Assembly (NCBI RefSeq): GCF_003058225.1
Contig: NZ_QBUG01000004.1
Span: 62,001-126,000, forward strand
Length of the DNA stretch: 64,000 nt
Origin: Promicromonospora sp. AC04
GTDB taxonomy: Bacteria > Actinomycetota > Actinomycetes > Actinomycetales > Cellulomonadaceae
Reading direction: 5' to 3'
The position numbers and the translations under genes were made by a program. How positions within the stretch are numbered: position 1 is the first letter of the stretch; every line of letters starts with the position of its first letter. The notes beneath the pieces were generated by a model that made no database searches, was not told where the DNA came from, and was given only the letters and a program-made list of their open reading frames with translations. This document shows positions 15,977 through 26,000 of this stretch, one piece after another.

Positions 15977-18900
15977 TCAGAACGACAGACCACCGCCGGT
16001 GTCAATCAAGAATCCAATCAAATCGTCGGAATCCTCTGGCGGTCGCGAAATTGCCTTCGGGGCAATATTGAATACGGCCTGCTTGAGCTGGCCCCCCGCC
16101 GTGCAATTGTCGTAGCACTCCCCTCGGTCGAGGAACACTTCATAGGCTTGCTTACCGCCTCGAACTGCTCGCAGCCCCCCGAAGACAACGTCCTTGCCTC
16201 CGAGGAGAACGCACGCGGCAGCTCCAGCGCCCCCCGCCACCATTGCACAGCCGGGTGTTAGTTCCAAAATCTTGACTCCACGGTACGCCATAAAACTGCC
16301 ATAGCCAATATTGAACGCCGCAGCAGCTCCCTTACCCCATTGGTGTTCGACCGGAAGATTCCAATATGGAATCTCTTCCAACCAGCCATTGGCTGTCCGA
16401 AGCCCACCCATGCAGTTCTCCGAGAACGACTCATTGGGGACGGCCGAGCACCAGTCCGAGATCTTCAGATCTTCGCTCCCGCTGGGGGAGACTTCATTTG
16501 ATGCGTCGGCATCGCCTTCGGGTTGTTCGGTGGTGTCGTCTGAACCGCCAAGGGCGGCCTGCAAGGGTGTCGCTTCACCGCAAATGTCCACGATTCCCTC
16601 AGCGCACGGTAGGTGCCCGTCGACCTCGATCATGGAGATTGGATTGCCGGCTCCGAACGCGTATCGGTTGCTGGTGTAGGGGTTCGTGCCAAGCCCCATA
16701 TCAGCCAGGGCCCCGTTGTACATGTCCCGCGTAGTGAACCTGTTCAAACCAGGCGCATAGTCCCGGAAACCCATGTCATACGTGCCAGAGCTTGCGTCCC
16801 AGCGCTTGGAGTTGTACCGGTAGGCGTTGTATGGCTCCGCGTCCTCCGGAGTACCAGGCTCGGCCTTGTCGATCCCTGTGTACTCAGACTCGTCGGCGTT
16901 CCCATACGCGGTGTACCCGTACGTCGCCACCGTGTTGCCCGCGTCGTCAGTCAGGGTTTCGACGTCGGTATGGGCGTTGTACCCGTAGTAGGCACTCTCT
17001 CCCGCCTCGACACCGTTCTCAGGGTCGGCCTGATGGGTGATCTGCGACAGCCGCTGACCCCACGGCGAGTACTGGTACGACTTGGTCAGCTCACCAGCGA
17101 CCTCCTCGCCCAGCACCTCCGACGACAACCCGAGGTAGGTGTAGTCAGTCGTCTCCCCGCCTGCGGTCTTGGACGCGGTCCGGTCCAGCGGGTCGTACGC
17201 GTAGGTCGTCGAATCCATCCCGCCGGACTCGTTCAGCTTCTCCGACGTGGCGATGTGGTCGAACCCGTCGTACGTCGTCCGGCTGATCGTCAGCCCCGCC
17301 GAGACCACCGACGTCTGCCGACCGAACGGGTCATAACGGTAAGACGCCGTCGCACCGTCAGCCGTTGCCGTCAGCAGCCGGTTGCGGTCGTAGGCGTACG
17401 TCGTCGCCGTCCCACCCACGCTCTGCGAGATGACATTCGCATTGTCGTCGTGCACGTACGTCTCGGTCTTGGCCCCGTTGCCGGTCTTCACGGACTGGGA
17501 GAGCCGGTCCACCGGGTCGTACGAGTACGTCGTGGTGCTGTTCAGGTACGCACCCGCGACATCGGCGTTCGCCTTGGAGGCGACGTCGGTGGCCTTGTTG
17601 CCGTTGTTGTCGTACGTGTAGGCGTGCGAGGAGACCAGCGCACCGCCCGACTTCTCCTCACGCAACGACTTGAGCGCACCGTCCAGGAAGAACCCGTTGG
17701 TAACGACGTTCCCGTTGGCCTTCGTCTGCGTCGCCTGACGCCCCAGAGCGTCGTAGGTATACCGAGTCACCTTCGCCGCGGCACTGTCGTTCAGATCGTC
17801 CACCGACAGGGACGTGAGCGGCCCGCGAGCATCGAGCCCCAGGTCGTACGTGTACTCCGACCGCTGGTCCGGGTGCGCCACCGTGACCGGCTGCCCCAGC
17901 ACGTCATACGTGTACGACGTCGTCGCCGTGTCCTGACCCGCCAGCGCCTCCTTGACGGACGCGACCTGGTTCAGGCCCGTGTAGGTGACCTGGTAGTCGT
18001 CCGCCCGCGCACCCGAGGACGTGTCATTGATCCCGGTCAGGTTCCCGTTGACGTCGTACGAGTACGCGAACGCCCGCGCCTCCGTATCGGTATCAGCAGA
18101 GTTGTCCCGCACCAACCGCACCGCGTCTGCCACTACCTTGCCCGTCGCCGACGGCTTGAGCGTGACTGTGACAGGGTCACCCTTGACCAGCTCCACCTCA
18201 CCGACCGTGTTCCACGCCCCGGCCCCGGTGGTCTGGTTGACCGTGTAGGCCGGCTCGGTCACCTCCCCGCCATGACCGTCACCGTCCGCGCCGTGGGTCA
18301 ACTCGAACTTCGCATCCGTGGCGGCACCCGTCACCTGCGGATACGTCACCGCCAGCGAGTACGTCCCATCGGCCGGGGCATCCAGGGTCCAGGTGAACTT
18401 GTCGGTCGTGGTCCCCGTGACCGCGGCATGCTGGCGGTGGTTGGTGCCCTGCTGATCAGGAGCAGTCCAGAACGTGGACCAGGTGCCCGTCACGGCGGTC
18501 AGACCAGTGGTGTTGTTGTCCGTCACCACCGAGTGCGACCCCACCGGTACACCGTCATCAGCCTTGGAAGCCAGCTTCCCGTCCGGGAAGTACGCCCACG
18601 TCATCGTCCGGTTCGCGGACCCGTCCGCCGACGTCAACGTCCGGGCGGTCTGCGCACCCAGGTCGTCGTACTCGTACGCCGTGGAGATGTCCCACGGGTC
18701 CGTGGTGTTCTTGATCCACCCGTTGTCGAGGTACTCAGTCACCGACTCGTTGCGGACCGTCTGCCCCTCCGACGCCGGCATCGACGTCTCGGTGACCCGG
18801 CCTGCGGCGTCATACACCGTCTCCGTGTACACGTTCGCGTCGTTGTACCGGGCGTCCGCCGGATCGTACGGCTGGAACTGCTTGACCGGCCGGTTCAGCG

Positions 18901-19432
18901 CGTCGTACTCCGTCCGCGACGCGAAGTCGTCCGCATTGGCCGTCGCCACACCCCGCGGCGTGACCACCCGCGTGGTGTTGCCGACCTCGTCGTACTCCAC
19001 CTTCGTGGTCCGGTACTGCACCACACCGCCGACGCTCTCGTGCGGGGACTTGGTCTCCACCTGCGCGCCACGCTCGTCATATGAGACGTAGGACGTGTTG
19101 CCGTCCGGGTCCGTCGAGGACACCGCCAGACCGTCCGCGTCATACTCCGTCGAGCTCGAGTTACCCGCCGCGTCCGTCGCCGAGACCGGCCGGTGGCTCA
19201 GGTCATACTCAGTCGTGGACGTGAAGTCGTCCGGATCCGCCGTGGCGTTCTTCTTCGGGTCCACCGTCTTGACCAGGTTGCCGACCTCGTCGTAGCTGTA
19301 CCTGACGACGTCGCCGTCGGCGTTGGTCACCGACGTCTGCTGGTAGATCGCGTCGTACCCGTAAGTTGTGATGAGTCCGTGGCGTCGCCGGTGGTGGCCA
19401 CACCCTTGGGCTCGGTCCTCCTTTGAGTTCAC
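15977..19432 (-). CDS. Orphan YD-repeat (Rhs/WapA-type) module with a distinct C-terminal toxin domain
   Basis: 1151 residues of YD repeats with no signal peptide or N-terminal export domains. It aligns throughout with the 3' third of the large toxin at 20096-29341, starting at that gene's GVATTGDAT segment. It includes an internal golvesin-like beta domain (residues about 320-460) and the RHS core end (RYNSKRWDASSGTYDMGFRD, ending GNPISMIEVDGHLPC). After the core, about 213 residues are unrelated to the large toxin: an acidic linker, four or five Cys, and a Gly/Ala-rich hydrophobic stretch (TPGCAMVAGGAGAAACVLLG). Homology to the parent continues upstream of the first in-frame YD motif but is shifted by one base, so this copy has lost its original reading frame there. 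This is what displaced 'orphan' toxin cassettes look like. It may be silent, or used only after recombination into the main gene. Confidence 0.8.
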   Translation of the reverse strand: MNSKEDRAQGCGHHRRRHGLITTYGYDAIYQQTSVTNADGDVVRYSYDEVGNLVKTVDPKKNATADPDDFTSTTEYDLSHRPVSATDAAGNSSSTEYDADGLAVSSTDPDGNTSYVSYDERGAQVETKSPHESVGGVVQYRTTKVEYDEVGNTTRVVTPRGVATANADDFASRTEYDALNRPVKQFQPYDPADARYNDANVYTETVYDAAGRVTETSMPASEGQTVRNESVTEYLDNGWIKNTTDPWDISTAYEYDDLGAQTARTLTSADGSANRTMTWAYFPDGKLASKADDGVPVGSHSVVTDNNTTGLTAVTGTWSTFWTAPDQQGTNHRQHAAVTGTTTDKFTWTLDAPADGTYSLAVTYPQVTGAATDAKFELTHGADGDGHGGEVTEPAYTVNQTTGAGAWNTVGEVELVKGDPVTVTLKPSATGKVVADAVRLVRDNSADTDTEARAFAYSYDVNGNLTGINDTSSGARADDYQVTYTGLNQVASVKEALAGQDTATTSYTYDVLGQPVTVAHPDQRSEYTYDLGLDARGPLTSLSVDDLNDSAAAKVTRYTYDALGRQATQTKANGNVVTNGFFLDGALKSLREEKSGGALVSSHAYTYDNNGNKATDVASKANADVAGAYLNSTTTYSYDPVDRLSQSVKTGNGAKTETYVHDDNANVISQSVGGTATTYAYDRNRLLTATADGATASYRYDPFGRQTSVVSAGLTISRTTYDGFDHIATSEKLNESGGMDSTTYAYDPLDRTASKTAGGETTDYTYLGLSSEVLGEEVAGELTKSYQYSPWGQRLSQITHQADPENGVEAGESAYYGYNAHTDVETLTDDAGNTVATYGYTAYGNADESEYTGIDKAEPGTPEDAEPYNAYRYNSKRWDASSGTYDMGFRDYAPGLNRFTTRDMYNGALADMGLGTNPYTSNRYAFGAGNPISMIEVDGHLPCAEGIVDICGEATPLQAALGGSDDTTEQPEGDADASNEVSPSGSEDLKISDWCSAVPNESFSENCMGGLRTANGWLEEIPYWNLPVEHQWGKGAAAAFNIGYGSFMAYRGVKILELTPGCAMVAGGAGAAACVLLGGKDVVFGGLRAVRGGKQAYEVFLDRGECYDNCTAGGQLKQAVFNIAPKAISRPPEDSDDLIGFLIDTGGGLSF

Positions 19433-19505
19433 CTCCCGTGTTACGCAACCACGCCAGGAGACGTCAAGACGTTAACGATCTATTAACTCACGAGCCCGTA
19501 CCGCT

Positions 19506-20096
19506 TCACGACCATGCAGAAATACCCATTGCGAAACGTCGCTCGTCCTCGGCATATGACAGATACCGGATCATGTCGCCGGAAGGTATTAGCCCGAGAT
19601 CCGGATACCCCTCGAACACGGATGTGAGCAGGAATTCTGAGAACCCGAGCTCATATCGGGTCCACTCCCACGCCGTCTGATCCCAAACGATCGTTGCCCA
19701 CGATTCTGGGTCGTCGCTCGAGATATCCCAGCAGACAATATCTGCGGATCCACTAACCCCCCACGCCCACATCTCGACACTCTCGGGCGCACCTTCCCAG
19801 ACCGAATATACGTTGTCCTCTGGCCGCCCGTTACCCCACATCGAGTACACATTCGAAGTTTCGGCAACCATTTGCTCCATGCCAGATGCGCGTATCCGCC
19901 CGGCCTCCAGAACACCGAAGTCTTCTTCGAAATAGCCGCCACCGAATCGGTCAATGAAAGCCCGATAATCGCTGGGGAACAGCGTGCCCTTTGGTGGGCG
20001 GAGCCGCTCCCAATCACGAGGCTCTCCGAGGGCTCCGATTGGCTGGACGCTACTGATCAACCGAGCCGACGCAGCACGATCCGAAAGCCCACTCAT
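19506..20096 (-). CDS. SUKH-type (SMI1/KNR4-like) immunity protein
   Basis: 196 residues, soluble. SUKH features: PPKGTLFPSDYRAFIDRFGG near residue 30 (the family's LPxxYxxFL-type helix and following GG), several Trp in WAWGVSGSADIVCWD and later IVWDQTAWEW, and a C-terminal LGFSEFLLTSVFEG helix. Its ATG overlaps the stop of the giant toxin gene by one base (TAATG), so the two are translationally coupled. SUKH proteins are common immunity partners of nuclease toxins, which matches the nuclease-like end of the toxin. Confidence 0.78.
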   Translation of the reverse strand: MSGLSDRAASARLISSVQPIGALGEPRDWERLRPPKGTLFPSDYRAFIDRFGGGYFEEDFGVLEAGRIRASGMEQMVAETSNVYSMWGNGRPEDNVYSVWEGAPESVEMWAWGVSGSADIVCWDISSDDPESWATIVWDQTAWEWTRYELGFSEFLLTSVFEGYPDLGLIPSGDMIRYLSYAEDERRFAMGISAWS

Positions 20097-23000
20097 TACG
20101 GTTCTCCTATCAACGGAACCGCATCCCCGTTAGCGTCTGTTGCGTTTCCGAGGTTGGTCCCTTTGTACGTGTTCTGAAAACTTGCAATCACGGTCTTCGT
20201 ACCAAGACCTGCCTTGGTCGCGACAAAGTTTGCCTGGAACGATGTCGGGACAGTTCGGTCGCCAATGTAATTTACGCGCACCATGTAGTTGACCGTCCAG
20301 CCATTGTCTACCAGCCAACCAACCTGCTTCTCCAGCGCATGATACATGTTGATGTCGTTCTGATCCGAGTCGATCTCTTTAGTGTTAAGTCCACGCGCGC
20401 ATGTCGCGACGTTCCGAGGGTTCCGTCCGTCGCCGCCCAGGGACCCTGCTAGAAGGTGGCAGCTGTTGATGTTACCCCGCTCACCTCCAAGGGGCTTGAT
20501 ATAACCACGCGCCCACTTGCTTCCAGGTGACGGCTTCGCTCTGATCTTGTTCGGCGTGCGTTGGTTTCCGGGGATACAAATGGAGGCGCCCTGGGCTCGT
20601 TTCAGGCTATCGAGATCGAGATAGCTTGGCGTGTTGCTGCACGTGGCCCCCGCGCCCGTTTTCGAAGGCGTCGACGGCGAAGGCTTCGGGTCCGACTCGG
20701 GCGCGGCGAGCACGCCGCTCGATCCAACCGCCTCGAAGCCGAGTACAGCGAGGATACCCACTGTGCCGCCCAGTGCGGAGCTGAGTGTGGAGCCGGTACC
20801 ACCTGCCGTCCCTGGTGCGGCAAGGGGTGCCAACGGCGCGGGCCGAGCAAGCGTGCCAACACCGCCTCCGCCCCAAGAGCCGCCGCTTCCGCAAGCGCTG
20901 CAGGGAGCGTGACCGTCGCCTTCGATCAGGCTGATCGGGTTGCCGGCGGTAAAGGCGTACCGGTTACTGGTGTACGGGTCCGAACCCAGCCCGAGATCGG
21001 CGAGAGCTCCGTTGTACATGTCCCGCGAGGTGAACCGGTTCAGGCCCGGGTCGTAGTCGCGGAACCCCATGTCGTAGGTGCCCGAGGCGGTGTCGAACCG
21101 CTTGGAGTTGTATCGGTAGGCGTTGAACGGTTCGGCGTCCGGGCTGACCGGGTCGGGCTTGTCGATGCCTGTGGTCTCGCTCCGGTCGGCATCGCCGTAG
21201 GCGGTGTACCCGTAGGTCGCGACCGTCCCACCAGCCTCGTCGGTCAGGGTCTCGACATCCGTGTGCGCGTTGTATCCGTAGAACGCGGTTCCGACCTCGG
21301 GCGCTCCATCCCCGTCGCTCTCGTCCGGTGCGCCAGGGTGGGTGACCTGGGACAGTCGCTGGCCCCACGGGGAGTATTGGTACGACTTCGCCAGCTGGCC
21401 GGCGACATCCTCCGTCAAGACCTCCGACGACAGTCCCAGGTAGGTGAACCGGGTTGTCTTACCGTCGGAGGTCTTTGACGTGGTCCGGTCCAGCGGGTCG
21501 AACGCGTAGGTCGTCGCCTTGAGCAAGCCGGCGTCATCGATCTCTTCGGACTTGACGACGTGATCGAATCCGTCATACGTGTTCCGGGAGACCACCGACC
21601 CCGCCGCCGTGACCGACGCCTGGCGTCCGAACGGGTCGTAGGTATACGACGCTGTCTGGCCCGGCGTTGTGACGGTCTGCAGCCGGTTGCGGTCGTAGCT
21701 GTACGTCGTGGTCGTGCCGCCCACCGTCTGGTTCACGACATTCGCGTTGTCGTCGTGAACGTACGTCTCGGTCGACGCGCCGCTGCCGGTCTTGGTCTTC
21801 TCGATCAGCCGATCGACCGGGTCGTAGGTGTACGACGTGGTCGAGTCCATCAGTGCATCGGTGTCCGCGTTCCGCTTGGATGCGGCATCGGTGGCTTGGC
21901 TGCCGTTCTCGTTGTACGTGTACTCGTGCGACGCGACCAACGCTCCGCCGGAAGTCTCCTCCCGCACCGTCTTCAGAGCACCGTCGTTGAAGTACGCATT
22001 CGTGACGACGTTCCCGTTGCCCTTGGTCTGAGTGACCTGGGCACCACGCTCGTCATATGTGTACGACGTCGTGGTCGGGTCACCCGCGCTCGCACCAGCC
22101 GTGTCCGTCACAGTGACCGTCTTGACCAGGTTGCGCAGGTCGTACCCATACTCCGCAGCCTGGTCCGGGTGATCCACGGTCACCGGCTGCCCGTTCGGGT
22201 TGTACCCGTACGCCGTCACCACCGCAGCAGTGGCGTTCTCCGTGACGCTGGCAACCTGGTTCAGCTCGTCGTAGACCATCTCGTACGACGACACCGACGC
22301 GCCCGCCGAGTCGTCAGCGATCCCGGTCAGGTTCCCGTTGACGTCATAGTCGTAGGTGAACGTCTTCTGCTCGGTGTCCGTGTCCGCGGAGTTGTCCCGG
22401 ACCAGCTTGACCCCGTCCGCCACCACTGTCCCCGTGCTCGACACGGCAAGCTTCACGGAGGCCAACTCGTTCGCGCTCAGCGCGTACGAGGCAACCTTGC
22501 GCCACGCGCCCGCACCCGTCGCCTGGTTCACCGTGACAGCCGGCTCGACCACCTCCGGCTGCGTTCCTTCAGCGCCGTCGGGGTCATGCGTCAGCTGGTA
22601 CTTCGCACCCGTCGCAGCGCTCGTCACCTGCGGGTAGGTGACATACAGGTCGTAGGTCCCATCCGCCGGCACGTCCAGGTTCCAGGTGAACGCATCCGTG
22701 CCCGTACCGGCCGCGTGGGTGCGGTGGTTGAACCCCTGCTCACCCTCCACCGAGGCCGTCGCCCACGTCCCAGTGGCGGACGTCGACTGGGCGTCGGTGT
22801 TGTCCACCAGGGTCACGTTCGACCCCACCGGCGCACCCTCGTCCGACATCGAAGCCTGCTTCCCGTCCGGGAAGTAGGACCACGCCATCGTCCGCGACGT
22901 CGACCCATCGGCAGCCGTCAACGTCCGGGCCGTCTGCTGCCCCAGCTCGTTGTAGTCGTAGCTCGTGGTGATCCCGTGCGGGTCGACCGACTGCTTCACC

Positions 23001-26000
23001 CAGCCGTTGTCGAAGTACTCCACCTCAGTGGAGTTGCGGACCGTCTGGCCTTCCGACGGCGGCAGCGACGTCGCCACGACCCGACCTGCGGCGTCGTAGG
23101 TGGTCTCCGTGTAGACGTTCGGGTCGTTGTAGCGGCTGTCCGCGGGGTCGTACGGCTGGTAGGAGCGCACCGGCCGGTTCAGCTCGTCGTACTGGGTCCG
23201 TGCCGCGAAGTCCTCGGTATTCGCCGTGGCGACCCCACGCGGGGTGATGACCCGGGTCTGGTTGCCGACCTCGTCGTACTCCACCTTCGTGGTCCGGTAC
23301 ACCGTCGACTCCCCGGAACCGGAATGCGGAGCCTTGGACTCCACCGCGGCGCCACGCTCGTCGTAGGTCACGTAGCTGGTGTTCCCGAACGCATCCGTGC
23401 TCGAGACGGTCAAGCCGTCGGCGTCGTAGTCGGTGGTGCTGCGGTTGCCCTCGGCGTCGACCGCCGCCACGGGGCGGTGGTTCAGGTCGTACTCGGTCTT
23501 GGACGTGTAGTCCTCGGCATCGGCCGAGGCGACCTTGATCGGGTCGCGCACCTCGACCGTGTTCCCGACCTCGTCGTAGTCGTACTCGATCCGGTCACCC
23601 TCCGCGTTGGTCACTGCGGTGAGCTGGTAGATCGTGTCGTACGCGTAGGAGGTCACGTAGTCCGTCGCGTCGCCGGTCGTGGCCACACCCTTGGGCTCGA
23701 TCGTCTTCAGGACGTTCCCGACCGTGTCGTACTCGTACTTCGAGATGCGGTCAGGTCCGGCCGTGGTGTCCTTTGGCGCGGAAGCCGACGTGACCTGGTC
23801 TGCCTTGTCATATGTTGCCGTTGACGTCGATCCGTTCGGTGCCGTAGCGGTCGTCACGTTGTCGTTCGCGTCGTACACCGGCGCCGGCGTCGTGATCGTC
23901 TCGCCGGCCGACTTCCGATCGGTTGCCGCCAGCGGCCGCCCGAACGCGTCATACGCCTGCGTCACCAGCCCGTCCAGCGGGTCCTCGACCTGCGTCACCA
24001 GGCCGCGCCCGTCGTTCGAGTACGTGGTCCGCGAGACGTTGCCCAGCGCGTCCTCGGTCACCACGGGGTAGCCCACGTCGGTGTACTCGCGGTACTCGGT
24101 CACGTTCTCGTTCGCGTCCGTGGCCGTCAGCAGCTGCCCGTACGTGTCGTACGTGTACGACGTCGTGTAGTCGCCCGCCGTCGCCGTCGCGATCCCCTTG
24201 CCGTCCGTGACGGTCAGCAGGTTGCCCTTGGCGTCATACGTGAACTGGTTCTTGCGGCCCTGCGGCGAGGTGGTCTTCGCGATCTGCGCGACATACCCGC
24301 TGTCCCAGGTCCGGTACTCCATCACCTGCGTACCGGGCGGTGCCTGCTCCGCGGTCTCCCCCGGCACGCACTCCGACGCCGGCGGCGCACCACCACGGTC
24401 CGCGTTCTGCTCAGCGTCCCGCTGCCACAGCGGGTACCCGGACTTCGGGTCGTAGCAGTACGCGGTCACGGCCCCGTTGTCCTCAGTCAGCGTCCGGACG
24501 TTGTTGTCCGTGTCCCACGTCAGCGACACAGTCTCGGACTTTGCGTTCGTCACCGACCGCGGCCGGCCGAAGTCGTCCGACACGTACGTCGTGGCGTGGT
24601 CCTCGGCGTCCGTGACCGTCGAGTTCCACCAACCCGCAGTGGCGTTCGGCGCGTAGTCGAACGTCGTCACACCGTCGTTGCGGTCGGTAATCGTCTGCAC
24701 CGACCAGTGGTCCTTCGGGTCATCACCCTCGGACGGGTAGAAGTACGACAGCTCGGTGTCGTTGCCCCGCGGGTCGGTGATCCGCGCGAGCTTCGCGTTC
24801 TTGTTGCCCTGGTCGGCGTCGTAGGTGAACTTGAACGTCTTCGCGATCGACGCCCCCGACGCATCCGTCGCACCCACGCCGTCGATCATCCGGCCCATCA
24901 GGCCCTTGCCGGTGTAGTAGAACTCGATCTTCCGGCCAGAGATGTCAGTCATGGACCGCACGTGGTCGTAGATCTTGGAGTTGTTCAGTGCGCCGGAACC
25001 GTTCACCAGGTTGCCGGTGGCCTCGTCCACGTACTGCCAGCCGGTCTGGCCCTTGGTCCAGTAGTTCACCGTCAGGGTCTGCCGGCCCGTGGGGTCGGTG
25101 ACGTACTGCAGGAACTTACGGGGCTGGTTGTTCGACTGCCGCTCGGCGTAGGTGAACTGCTGCGTGTTGCCGTTCTTGTCGATCACCTGGTTCAGGTAGC
25201 CGTCGCAGCCGAACACGAACTTCGTACCGTCCGGGCGCAGCATCGTCCAAGCGTCCGGGTCCGGGTCCTTGTTCGACGCGCGGCAGTCCACCCCGGCCTT
25301 CTGGGTCAGCCGGTAGTTCACGCCCGCAGGCGCGTCCCACTGGCCCGTCGTGGTGTTCAGCCGGAAGACGTGAGTCGTGCCGTCGCCGTCCGGCAGCATG
25401 ACCTCACGCGGGCTGTTGTTCGGGTGGAACTCCAGCGGCGCGCCGAGCCGGATCGGCCCGGACACCTGCGCCGACCAGCCGAAGCCCGACACCGTGTCGG
25501 AGGTGTCCTGCGAGTTGTACGCGAACCGCGCGAACGTCGACAGGCCCCGGCCCGGGTTGGCGAACGCGTCATACGACCAGACGGCGTTGCCCGCCGCGAC
25601 GTTGTTCATCAGCGTCGACCCGGCACCGGTGTTCTTACCCGCGTAGGTGTAGAAGCTCTCCAAGCCCAGCTGGTCGGACGTCGGGTCCTCGACCGCGACG
25701 TTCTGCTTGAGCTGGCCCGTCGGCAGCGCCGCGATGCCGGCCTCGGCCAGCACGCCGGCCTCGGTCTGCTCGGCAGCACCCCCGGTCGCGGTGGTGTCCA
25801 GCCCCTGGGCCGACGCCGCGGCGTCGACCGAGTCCTCACCTGCGGCCTCGGCCTCCTGGCGAGCGGTCTTCGCCTGCGCCGCCGATGCGGTGTTCGCGAT
25901 CTCCCACGACAGCGAGTAGTCCGAGCGGAGGTTCCCGTCACTCACCGGGGGCGCGACGACGGACGCCGTCATCTCGGCCACCTCACCGGACGACAGGTCC

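Noticed and set aside
16613-19084. 823-residue plus-strand open frame
   Set aside because: Antisense of the orphan YD module with the same Arg/Val bias.
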